This document shows, piece after piece, positions 1 through 6,710 of a DNA stretch of 6,941 bases (its first letter is position 1; every line of letters begins with the position of its first letter). The stretch is from Fluviicola sp. (GTDB lineage: Bacteria; Bacteroidota; Bacteroidia; Flavobacteriales_D; Crocinitomicaceae). The DNA is taken from NCBI RefSeq assembly GCF_030151805.1, contig NZ_JASLCN010000486.1, forward strand, positions 1 through 6,941. Direction: 5' to 3'. A program made the position numbers and the translations under genes. The notes under the pieces were generated by a model. The model worked only from the letters and a program-made list of their open reading frames with translations, searched no databases and had not been told where the DNA came from.

Positions 1-3
1 ATC

Positions 4-48
4 AAAAGTAAAAAATGGTAGTCACCCGGACTACCATTTCACTTTTTT
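4..48. terminator. Bidirectional intrinsic terminator hairpin
   Basis: An 11-bp perfect stem pairs 13-23 (AAATGGTAGTC) with 29-39 around a five-base loop (24-28). After a small asymmetric bulge the stem resumes as AAAAGT (4-9) pairing with ACTTTT (41-46). On the + strand the hairpin runs into a T tract at 43-48; on the minus strand it runs into the complement of the A-rich stretch at 4-15. It therefore suits both the minus-strand oxidoreductase operon that ends at 106 and any + strand gene arriving from outside the window. No gene is visible in 49-105. Confidence 0.85.
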
Positions 49-105
49 ATCCATTAACTCTTTAACCGTCAGTACAATTATTTCTAAAATCAGACAATTG
101 ATTCG

Positions 106-1119
106 TTAATACTTAATCGCAATTTTCCCGATTGTTTTTCCACTTTCCAGCATCGTATGTGCTTGCTTGAACGAATCCGGATTCAATCCGATAATTGTTT
201 CTTTCAGTGTACTCTTTAAAACTCCCTGATCCAATAAATCTGCCACCCGATTCAGAATATGATGCTGCTCAATCATATCATCGGTTTGAAAACTTGACCG
301 CGTATACATTAGCTCCCAGGAAAAAGAGGCACTTTTTGCTTTCAACTTATTGAGTGCAATTAACTCACTACTTCCGGTAATTGAGGCAATATGACCTTGT
401 GGCTTGATTAATTCAGCCATGGAATCCCAATAATTATTCGTATCCACAAAATCTACAATGAAATCTACGTAATGAAAACCGGCATTTCGCACTTCGCTGA
501 CCAGGTCTTTGTGATTCACAACAAAATCGGCGCCCTGCTCTTTGCACCAGGCAATTGTTTCAGGTCTTGAAGCCGTTGTTATAACTATCAATCCTGCAAT
601 CTTCTTAGCTAATTGAGTAGCAATTGATCCTACTCCTCCGGCTCCTCCGATAATTAAAATGCTTTTTCCTTTATCTTTTTCAGGATTAATCCGAATGCGA
701 TCAAACAAAATTTCCCAGGCTGTGAGTGATGTTAACGGTATTACGGCAGATTCCGCATCACTAAGTGATTTTGGTTTTTTACCCACGATCCGTTCATCAA
801 CGACCTGGTATTCGGCATCGCTTCCCTGTTTGGTAATATCGCCGGCGTAATAAACGAGATCTCCAACTTGAAAAAACGATACCTCTTCTCCAACGGCCTC
901 AATAATTCCCGTGGCATCCCAACCCAAAATTTTAGGCGTTTCGGAGATTTTATCCTTCAAACTGTTTTGCCGGATTTTAAAATCCACAGGGTTTACTGAA
1001 ACGGCGTTTATTTTGACTAATAATTCATGACCTGTTGGAGTTGGTTTTTCTACTTCGAACAACCTAAAACTATCTTGTTCGCTAATAGGTAATGACTTTG
1101 TAATTCCAATTGCTTTCAT
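106..1119 (-). CDS. Zinc-independent alcohol dehydrogenase/quinone oxidoreductase-like protein (MDR superfamily)
   Basis: Probable cytosolic NAD(P)H-dependent oxidoreductase of the medium-chain dehydrogenase/reductase superfamily, 337 residues, a normal full length. The N-terminal GroES-like domain covers about residues 1-130 (SVNPVDFKIR at 41-50, then GWDATG at 66-71). The Rossmann domain follows, with the nucleotide-binding motif GGAGGVGS at 158-165. The zinc-binding GHE signature of true alcohol dehydrogenases is replaced by GWDATG, so it should work without catalytic zinc, like quinone oxidoreductases, even though relatives are often labelled 'zinc-binding alcohol dehydrogenase family'. 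The substrate is unknown; quinones, enones or aldehydes are family possibilities. It is the last gene of a three-gene operon, 43 bp after the DoxX gene, and is followed by a hairpin terminator. The start is the only ATG that keeps the conserved MKAIG N-terminus; no Shine-Dalgarno is seen, as is common in Bacteroidota. Confidence 0.9.
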   Translation of the reverse strand: MKAIGITKSLPISEQDSFRLFEVEKPTPTGHELLVKINAVSVNPVDFKIRQNSLKDKISETPKILGWDATGIIEAVGEEVSFFQVGDLVYYAGDITKQGSDAEYQVVDERIVGKKPKSLSDAESAVIPLTSLTAWEILFDRIRINPEKDKGKSILIIGGAGGVGSIATQLAKKIAGLIVITTASRPETIAWCKEQGADFVVNHKDLVSEVRNAGFHYVDFIVDFVDTNNYWDSMAELIKPQGHIASITGSSELIALNKLKAKSASFSWELMYTRSSFQTDDMIEQHHILNRVADLLDQGVLKSTLKETIIGLNPDSFKQAHTMLESGKTIGKIAIKY

Positions 1120-1162
1120 ATGTGGTTTATTTAAAATTTAATTGTTTGACAGGTGATTCAAT

Positions 1163-1570
1163 TTAATGATTTCTTTTCAAAAAATGATCTATACTCAAAT
1201 ACTTCATTTCCGCATTATTCAGTATAAAATGAATAAACAGAATATAAATCATCTGTATTCCTGCCCATTCCCATTTCTCGATCAAACAGGATCCAAGAAC
1301 CAGGCAAATCAGCAGGAAAGAACCTGCATACAATGCAAACCGGATAAATAACCCGGTGATTAATAAAACTCCGATCCCGAATTCTAAAAAAGGTAAAATG
1401 CTTGCCCAGACACCTACCAATCCAATGGGCATTAAACTTCCTGCAAAAGCATCCTGCATCCAGGTTTTGAACCCTGAGAGGGTTGGAAACCGAACCAATC
1501 CATGTCCTAAAAAGTTGATTCCCATAGCAATTCGTAAGATCAATGCCGGTATTTTTTGATTATTCCTCAT
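1163..1570 (-). CDS. DoxX family integral membrane protein
   Basis: Small inner-membrane protein of 135 residues with four predicted hydrophobic helices, roughly residues 7-27, 48-74, 76-96 and 103-118. The layout fits the DoxX family: a first helix with an Arg and a Gly-His-Gly (R13, GHG at 22-24), and a second helix with P60-F-L-E63-F-G followed by ITGLFIR at 71-77. DoxX proteins are commonly found beside oxidoreductases and are linked in some bacteria to redox or thiol stress, but no reaction is established for most of them. It starts 10 bp after the stop of the deacetylase-like gene and ends 43 bp before the oxidoreductase gene, so the three are almost certainly co-transcribed. No cysteine pair is apparent beyond C89 and C95. 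The family assignment is confident; the function is not known. Confidence 0.85.
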   Translation of the reverse strand: MRNNQKIPALILRIAMGINFLGHGLVRFPTLSGFKTWMQDAFAGSLMPIGLVGVWASILPFLEFGIGVLLITGLFIRFALYAGSFLLICLVLGSCLIEKWEWAGIQMIYILFIHFILNNAEMKYLSIDHFLKRNH

Positions 1571-1580
1571 AGCGTTATAT

Positions 1581-2558
1581 TTAGTTATTCGTTAAAAATT
1601 CCGCGTTATCTATTGGAGTATCGGGATCGTTTTGAATCAACCTCGCGATTTCATCTTTCCGCATGAAAACCACTCCCTGTTTCTTTTTCGCGTATTGAAT
1701 AAATTCATCTATTACATGCACCATCGCCGGCGTTCCACCGATTCGATCATGTAAACTCACACTCATCATTCTTCTTTTGGTAGCTCCTTCCTGATACAAT
1801 TGATCAAATTCAGCTTTCAATTGCGCTAAAAACTGATCGGGGCTCCAGTGTTTCCCTTCCACATTCACGATATCGTTATTTCTAAGAGTATAAGGAATGA
1901 TAACAAAGTTCTTCCCCCGCACCTTTGTAATGAAAGGTTCATCGCGACTTAAATCATCGATGTGATAAAGGAATCCCAATTCTTGCAACACCTTCAGGGT
2001 ATTAGGGCTTCTTCGCAACCAATTGCAGTTATATCCTATTCCGCGTTTTCCGGTAATTGCTTCAACGGTATCAATTCCCTTTTTCACAAAAGCACGTTCT
2101 TCCTCATAAGACATATTCCATTGATTTCCCCAGGCAAAGCCGTGTCCGGCAATCTCATGTCCACCATTTGCAATTGCTTTTACAACTGCCGGATAACGAA
2201 CCGCAGCAGCTCCGACAACATGAGAAGTCACATGAATTCCATGTTTCTTCCAGAGATTCAGCATCCGGTATATTCCTTCATTTGCACCATAGCGATACCA
2301 ACTTTCTGCGGGTAAATCCGGGTTTCCGGGAGGTAATGGATTTCCGGAAAAAGGACTTTCTGCTCCTTCCGGCTGACCACCTGTTTCAAACTGCATCGAG
2401 AAAGAAATCACCAATCGTGCATGATTTGGCCAATGGGTTTTCTGCTGTTTGGAGTTTGTCTCTGTCTGAACGGAATTCGTTCTGGAATCACAGGCAGAAA
2501 CAACGACTCCAACTGTCCCGATCAAAAAGAGAATTTTACATGTATTTGCTAAGTTCAT
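1581..2558 (-). CDS. Polysaccharide deacetylase-family lipoprotein (PuuE-like NodB-fold hydrolase)
   Basis: 325 residues. The N-terminus has a signal sequence with lipobox V20-S21-A22-C23, so the mature protein should be a lipid-anchored envelope lipoprotein. A short polar linker (24-46) leads to a NodB-like domain (about 47-310). Visible motifs are SFSMQFETGG at 52-61, GHEIAGHG at 133-140 (H134 and H138 as likely metal or catalytic ligands), RRSPNTLKVLQELGF at 182-196, and SLHDRIGG at 268-275. The usual TFDDG motif with its catalytic and metal Asp pair is absent; the SMQFE..GG form, RSPNT and LH.R..G motifs resemble the allantoinase PuuE/cyclic-imidase branch more than chitin or peptidoglycan deacetylases. 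The substrate, sugar N-acetyl or cyclic amide, is therefore open. It is first gene of an operon with DoxX and an oxidoreductase, and faces a divergent AraC regulator. The ATG at 2558 gives the signal peptide. Confidence 0.88.
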   Translation of the reverse strand: MNLANTCKILFLIGTVGVVVSACDSRTNSVQTETNSKQQKTHWPNHARLVISFSMQFETGGQPEGAESPFSGNPLPPGNPDLPAESWYRYGANEGIYRMLNLWKKHGIHVTSHVVGAAAVRYPAVVKAIANGGHEIAGHGFAWGNQWNMSYEEERAFVKKGIDTVEAITGKRGIGYNCNWLRRSPNTLKVLQELGFLYHIDDLSRDEPFITKVRGKNFVIIPYTLRNNDIVNVEGKHWSPDQFLAQLKAEFDQLYQEGATKRRMMSVSLHDRIGGTPAMVHVIDEFIQYAKKKQGVVFMRKDEIARLIQNDPDTPIDNAEFLTNN

Positions 2559-2579
2559 CTGTTTTTGTTTTTATAACTT

Positions 2580-2587
2580 CAAAATTA
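2580..2587 (-). promoter_or_regulatory. Bacteroidota -7 box for the deacetylase/DoxX/oxidoreductase operon
   Basis: Read on the minus strand this is TAATTTTG, an exact match to the Bacteroidota -7 consensus TAnnTTTG. Transcription would begin near 2573-2576, leaving a leader of about 15 bases before the ATG at 2558. No TTTG stands at the expected -33 position; that place is taken by the proximal copy of the 12-bp direct repeat. A good -7 box with no -33 box is what an activator-dependent promoter looks like. The start site is inferred, not measured. Confidence 0.6.
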
Positions 2588-2605
2588 GCCGGAAGCAAAT
2601 TCAAC

Positions 2606-2638
2606 TAATTGTAAAAAAACATGGTATAATTGTAAAAA
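2606..2638. promoter_or_regulatory. Phased 12-bp direct repeat, probable AraC-type operator
   Basis: The 12-mer TAATTGTAAAAA occurs at 2606-2617 and again, identically, at 2627-2638. The copies face the same way and start exactly 21 bp apart, two turns of the helix. AraC-family regulators typically bind such same-face direct repeats. Relative to the inferred operon start near 2575, the copies centre at about -37 and -58, so the nearer one overlaps the -33 region as for a classical AraC-type activator. The distal copy ends 8 bp before the TTG start of the regulator gene, which could also allow autoregulation. Confidence 0.6.
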
Positions 2639-2645
2639 GAATAGC

Positions 2646-3485
2646 TTGAAACGATTATTCAGCAAACATGCTCTGAACATATTTCAGATCCACATGACTT
2701 CCTGGCCTCATCCGGTTCATACACACAATTTTTATGAATTGATTTTAATCAATGAAGGTTCCGGGTTTCACATGGTGAATGATATTACATTTCCATACAA
2801 GAAAGACGACATCTTTCTCTTAACACCACACGATTATCATCAATTCCACATTACGGAAGCAACTACTTTCACTTACTTGAAATTTACGGAAGCGCTCCTG
2901 GAAGAGAAAAATGCATTAATTACGTCAAACCACCTATCAAAAGAAACCCGGGAATTGCTGCTTTTGGCAAGAAATCAGACGCAATGCATCGTTAAATCAC
3001 AAAGCGACAAAAGCTTTATTCACGCATTATGTGTTCAGTTATTGAATGAATTCAAACATCCCGGTCGCTTTTCCAAACAAATCGCACATGAACTTTTCGG
3101 AGCAATTTTACTGATGGTACTTCGAAACATTGTACCCTTATCGGGTAAAAATTTCGCCGCTTACGAAGAAACTGCCATTGACCGTTTACTCTATTATATT
3201 CGAAGCGAGATCGGGAACTCAGAAAAAATTTCTCAAAAAGCCTTAGCTGAATTCTTGAACATGTCTCCCGGGTACGTCGGAAGCTTTGTTAAAAAACATA
3301 CCGGAAATTCGCTCCGGTATATGATCAATGAAACCCGCTTACAAACAGCCGAAAAACTATTGAAACAAAGTAGTCTCCCGATTAAAGAAATCGCTTTACG
3401 CGTAGGCTTCAACGATTCAAGCCATATGAACAAGTTATTTCAGAAATACCGGGAAACGAATCCGAAATCGTATCGCACCGGTTGA
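2646..3485 (+). CDS. AraC-family transcriptional regulator with cupin sensor domain
   Basis: 279 residues, a usual length for the family. The N-terminal half is a cupin-type sensor: PHPVHTHNFYE at 21-31 with H25 and H27, then PHDYH at 61-65. The C-terminal part (about 180-279) is a two-helix-turn-helix AraC DNA-binding domain: first HTH around 197-216 (QKALAEFLNMSPGYVG), second around 246-265, with the family signature IKEIALRVGFNDSSHMNKLF at 246-265. The effector is unknown. It is transcribed away from the deacetylase/DoxX/oxidoreductase operon across an 87-bp gap that holds a phased direct repeat, so it likely controls that operon and perhaps itself. The start is uncertain: the frame is open from 2589 and offers TTG at 2646 or ATG at 2694 (residue 17). 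TTG is preferred because residues 1-16 resemble the strand before the cupin His motif in relatives. No terminator is seen before the next gene. Confidence 0.9.
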   Translation: MKRLFSKHALNIFQIHMTSWPHPVHTHNFYELILINEGSGFHMVNDITFPYKKDDIFLLTPHDYHQFHITEATTFTYLKFTEALLEEKNALITSNHLSKETRELLLLARNQTQCIVKSQSDKSFIHALCVQLLNEFKHPGRFSKQIAHELFGAILLMVLRNIVPLSGKNFAAYEETAIDRLLYYIRSEIGNSEKISQKALAEFLNMSPGYVGSFVKKHTGNSLRYMINETRLQTAEKLLKQSSLPIKEIALRVGFNDSSHMNKLFQKYRETNPKSYRTG

Positions 3486-3573
3486 ACCTCGTTTGAACAT
3501 CTGAGTATCACGGCTTTATTTCTGCGAATACTGATTTGCTGTTTAAAAAATATAGCGGAATCAATTACTTTCC

Positions 3574-3606
3574 TTTCTGTCAAGTAGTTCATAGTTACTA
3601 TCTTTG
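3574..3606 (+). promoter_or_regulatory. Promoter of the UvrD/PcrA helicase gene (probable leaderless transcript)
   Basis: TATCTTTG at 3599-3606 is an exact TAnnTTTG -7 box. TTTC at 3574-3577, one base off TTTG, stands 21 bp upstream in -33 position. Only five bases (TTCTT) separate the -7 box from the ATG at 3612, so the inferred start site falls on or next to the A of the ATG. The remainder of the 126-bp gap after the AraC gene (3486-3573) shows no terminator, repeat or small gene. Confidence 0.65.
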
Positions 3607-3611
3607 TTCTT

Positions 3612-5921
3612 ATGGATTATCTAAACGGATTAAACGAAAGTCAACGCGTTGCGGTAGAGAACTTTGAAGGACCAACCATGGTAATTGCCGGAGCAGGTTC
3701 CGGAAAAACACGGGTTCTGACCATGCGTATTGCTTACATGATCGATCAGGGAATAGACCCATTCAACATTTTGGCTTTGACTTTTACGAATAAAGCCGCT
3801 AAAGAAATGACTGAGCGGATTGCTTCGATCGTGGGTTCAAGTGAGGCGAAAAACATTACAATGGGAACCTTCCACTCCGTTTTTTCGCGCATCCTCCGGA
3901 TCAACGCCGACCGATTGGGATATCCGCAAAACTTTACCATTTACGATACACAGGATACCAAAAGCTTGTTGAAGGACATCATCAAGGAATTGAACCTGGA
4001 CGATAAAATCTATAAGCCAAGTATGGTTTACGGACGGATTTCCGCAGCGAAAAACAACCTGCTTTCCGCAGACGACTATGCGCGTAATCCGGAAATCATG
4101 GATGAAGACAAAAGCAGTCAGCGTCCCGAATTGGCACGAATTTACAAGGCATACTCCGTCAGATGTTTTAAAGCCGGAGCAATGGATTTCGATGATTTGT
4201 TATTTCAAACCAATGTGCTTTTACGCGATTTCCCGGATGTTCTCTCTTACTATCAGCATAAATTCAAATACATCCTGGTGGATGAGTACCAGGATACCAA
4301 CTATGCGCAATACCTGATCGTAAAAAAATTGGCTGCCGTTTATGAAAACATTTGCGTGGTTGGAGATGATGCGCAAAGTATCTATTCATTCCGCGGGGCA
4401 AACATTCAGAACATTCTCAATTTCCGGAACGATTACCCGGATTATAAACTTTACAAACTGGAACAAAACTACCGAAGTACTCAGAGTATTGTTGAGGCAG
4501 CGAATAGTGTTATTTCAAAGAATAAGGAACAGATTAAGAAAAACGTCTGGACGGATAATGACAAAGGAAATCCGATTCGTGTTATTCGTGCAATGACCGA
4601 TAACGAAGAAGGTAAAATCATTGCCAACAAGATTTTTGATGTCAAACACCAGGAAAGCGGAGATTGGACGGATTTTGCTATTCTATACAGAACAAACCGC
4701 CAGTCGCGTGCATTCGAGGAAGCTTTGAGAAAAATGAATATTCCGTACAAAATTTACGGCGGACTTTCATTTTATCAGCGTAAAGAAATCAAGGATATTT
4801 TGTCCTATTTCCGTTTAACGGCAAATCAGAAAGACGAAGAAGCACTGAAGCGCGTGATCAATTATCCGAAACGCGGAATCGGGAAAACATCCTGGGAAAA
4901 CATTATCATCGCAGCAAACAATTACGACGTTGCTATCTGGGACGTGATTTCCGAGTTCGGTAAGTATCCGGTTGCAATTCCCCCTGCAACAAAACAGAAA
5001 ATCTCTGAGTTTGTAATTATGATCCAGAGTTTCTCAGCTCAGTTGAATTCCCAAAATGCCTACCAATTGGCTCAAACCATTGCGAAAAGCTCGGGAATTC
5101 TAAAAGAATTGTATTCTGAAAAAGACAAAGGTCCGGAAGAAGTGGAACGTTATCAGAATATCGAGGAATTACTGGCTGCGATCAAAGAATTCACCGTTCA
5201 AAAAGGAGAAGATGAACCGGCAACGCTATCTGATTTCATGATTGATGTAGCATTGTTAACGGATGCGGATAACGAAAAAGAAGAAGACAAGAATAAGATC
5301 AGTTTGATGACTATTCACTCCAGTAAAGGGCTTGAATTCAAACACGTTTATTTGGTCGGATTGGAAGAAAACCTCTTCCCGTCACAACTTTCTATTAATT
5401 CCCGAACGGAATTGGAGGAAGAAAGACGCTTGTTCTATGTAGCAGTAACCCGTGCTGAGAAAAACTGTACGATTTCCTATGCAGCTTCGCGTTTCCAATG
5501 GGGAAATCTGATTACGTCCGAACCAAGTCGATTCATTTCTGAGATCGACCCGAATTATTTGAGTTTTGAAACAGCTTACGGTGCTCCTCAGGCAGGTGGT
5601 CGTTCACTGAATTCCGGACGAACAGGTTTTGACCGGCCTTTTACCGGCGGATTGAACAGAATGCCCGGAAACACTGCGGCATCCTCTGCTCCGAAAAGTA
5701 TGAAAAGCATGTCTGAATTGAATTCCAAAAGCGGTGCCGGAGATGTAAACATCGACATCAAAGTTGGCTACAATGTGGAACACGAGCGATTCGGAAAAGG
5801 GAAAGTAACCAAACTGGAAGGCAGCGGAGTAGATCGGAAGGCAACCATTTTCTTCCCGCATGCGGGAGCAAAAACATTGCTTCTCAAATTTGCCAAACTA
5901 ACAGTTCTCGATATTGACTAA
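3612..5921 (+). CDS. uvrD: UvrD/PcrA-type superfamily 1 DNA helicase
   Basis: ATP-driven 3'-5' DNA helicase/translocase used in nucleotide excision and mismatch repair and in clearing proteins from DNA; cytosolic. All SF1A motifs are present in order: Q motif LNESQRVAVE at 7-16, Walker A GAGSGKT at 27-33 with K32, motif Ia LALTFTNKAAKEM at 54-66, motif II VDEYQDT at 223-229, motif III GDDAQSIYSFRGA at 251-263, motif IV QNYRST at 285-290, motif V TIHSSKGLEF at 567-576 and motif VI VAVTRAEK at 610-617. A Gly/Ser/Asn-rich linker (about 655-712) leads to a Tudor-like domain (about 718-766, VGYNVEHERFGKGKV), the part that in PcrA/UvrD contacts RNA polymerase. At 769 residues it is full length and intact. 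The ATG at 3612 is firm because it gives the standard N-terminus just before the Q motif. It stands alone between its own promoter and terminator. PcrA and UvrD are not separable here by sequence alone. Confidence 0.97.
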   Translation: MDYLNGLNESQRVAVENFEGPTMVIAGAGSGKTRVLTMRIAYMIDQGIDPFNILALTFTNKAAKEMTERIASIVGSSEAKNITMGTFHSVFSRILRINADRLGYPQNFTIYDTQDTKSLLKDIIKELNLDDKIYKPSMVYGRISAAKNNLLSADDYARNPEIMDEDKSSQRPELARIYKAYSVRCFKAGAMDFDDLLFQTNVLLRDFPDVLSYYQHKFKYILVDEYQDTNYAQYLIVKKLAAVYENICVVGDDAQSIYSFRGANIQNILNFRNDYPDYKLYKLEQNYRSTQSIVEAANSVISKNKEQIKKNVWTDNDKGNPIRVIRAMTDNEEGKIIANKIFDVKHQESGDWTDFAILYRTNRQSRAFEEALRKMNIPYKIYGGLSFYQRKEIKDILSYFRLTANQKDEEALKRVINYPKRGIGKTSWENIIIAANNYDVAIWDVISEFGKYPVAIPPATKQKISEFVIMIQSFSAQLNSQNAYQLAQTIAKSSGILKELYSEKDKGPEEVERYQNIEELLAAIKEFTVQKGEDEPATLSDFMIDVALLTDADNEKEEDKNKISLMTIHSSKGLEFKHVYLVGLEENLFPSQLSINSRTELEEERRLFYVAVTRAEKNCTISYAASRFQWGNLITSEPSRFISEIDPNYLSFETAYGAPQAGGRSLNSGRTGFDRPFTGGLNRMPGNTAASSAPKSMKSMSELNSKSGAGDVNIDIKVGYNVEHERFGKGKVTKLEGSGVDRKATIFFPHAGAKTLLLKFAKLTVLDID

Positions 5922-5961
5922 ACAAGAAGGGGCGAATAATTATTCGCCCCTTCTTGTTTTT
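5921..5961. terminator. Shared terminator between convergent genes (perfect 38-bp palindrome)
   Basis: The span 5921-5958 is a perfect 38-bp inverted repeat: a 17-bp stem (5921-5937 with 5942-5958) and an AATT loop, with a GGGGCG core. The last base of the helicase stop codon is the first base of the stem. A run of five T (5957-5961) follows on the + strand, making a strong terminator for the helicase. On the minus strand the trailing run is poorer (TTGTTTAG), so it may act more weakly for the GLPGLI gene, which stops at 5979. Confidence 0.92.
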
Positions 5962-5978
5962 ATATTCTTTAGAAAAAT

Positions 5979-6710
5979 CTACCAATAGAACATCCCGGTA
6001 ATGATCTGATCTCCGAAAGGCTGACCTTTTAACTTTTGTTTCAATTCCGCAATCAATTCCGCTTCGGTATATTGCTTTCCTTTTTTCTTCGGCTGTGTAA
6101 TCTGCTCCGGAGTAGGAGCAATAATATCCACTTTTTTAGCAAAATAAACGATACTTCCGTCTTCTGTTGCCAATCCGAGAACCGCACCCGGCAAGCCCTG
6201 GATATTCTCAGGACCTACAGTTGGGATAATATCTGTCGTATACCATGCATAAATTCGCGTGGAATCATTTTTCTGCCAGATTACACGGGTACATTCGTAA
6301 CCTGCAATTTTACGGGTTTTATCGGTAATCTTCCAGGTGTGTTTCACTAAAGAATCACCAACTGTCATCGAATTTCCCATCATGTCCATATATACAAAAC
6401 GTTGTTTTTTCGCAAACAAGTTGTACACTGTGTTTTTCATTGTTAACCAACTCTGAGGATCAGGCTGATCAGGTGTAACATAAGAGAACAAAGAAGCTGT
6501 ATCATTGAAATAAAGCGTAAAATCTTCTACTTTGATTTTGTTCTTTTCTCCGACAAATTGCCGCATCCGGTCATCTTCAAAGATTTTCCACAGGTTCGTT
6601 CTTCGTTCATAAGTAATTTTACCTTCACGAACCAACTGAGCCTGTACAGCTCCTCCCAGGAACAATATTCCCAGAAGAATACTTATTCTAATACCAGCCA
6701 TTCCCATCAT
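5979..6710 (-). CDS. GLPGLI family secreted protein
   Basis: 243 residues with a Sec signal peptide: R8 then a hydrophobic core (9-20) and a likely AVQA|Q cleavage after residue 24. The mature protein has the family signature, here GPENIQGLPGAVLGL at 166-180, preceded by KIAGYECTRVIW at 134-145 and AWYTTDI at 155-161, the usual order in GLPGLI proteins. It should act in the periplasm or outer envelope; the biochemical role of the family is unknown. A Lys-rich segment (208-229, KKKGKQYTEAELIAELKQ) near the C-terminus looks like a helical charged insert. It begins inside the 3' end of the upstream outer-membrane barrel gene, overlapping by 23 bp, so translation is probably coupled and the two products may work together. 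Starts at 6710, 6707 and 6701 are all possible; the first has AAAGAAG directly before it. Confidence 0.9.
   Translation of the reverse strand: MMGMAGIRISILLGILFLGGAVQAQLVREGKITYERRTNLWKIFEDDRMRQFVGEKNKIKVEDFTLYFNDTASLFSYVTPDQPDPQSWLTMKNTVYNLFAKKQRFVYMDMMGNSMTVGDSLVKHTWKITDKTRKIAGYECTRVIWQKNDSTRIYAWYTTDIIPTVGPENIQGLPGAVLGLATEDGSIVYFAKKVDIIAPTPEQITQPKKKGKQYTEAELIAELKQKLKGQPFGDQIITGMFYW

Noticed and set aside
1962..2315. A 117-codon + strand frame antisense to the deacetylase gene
   Set aside because: No recognisable domain or start signal; explained by codon bias of the real minus-strand gene.
2057..2608. A 183-codon open frame on the + strand opposite the deacetylase gene
   Set aside because: It lies wholly antisense to a well-supported lipoprotein gene, its translation has no family features, and it runs across the divergent promoter region. 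It is a shadow frame.
2625..2632. TATAATTG as a -7 box for the AraC gene
   Set aside because: One mismatch from TAnnTTTG, no TTTG at -33, and it overlaps the second direct repeat; too weak to list as a promoter.
3486..3573. Possible terminator or small RNA after the AraC gene
   Set aside because: No stable hairpin with a T run and no conserved motif could be found by eye; only short imperfect repeats such as GTTGAAC/GTTTGAAC.
3612..5921. Helicase as part of a defence island or phage system
   Set aside because: It has the complete housekeeping UvrD/PcrA architecture including the Tudor-like C-terminus, its own promoter and terminator, and no nuclease or defence partner beside it.
6036..6350. 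A 104-codon + strand frame opposite the GLPGLI gene
   Set aside because: Antisense to a gene with signal peptide and family motif; the Phe/Arg/Asn-rich translation looks random.
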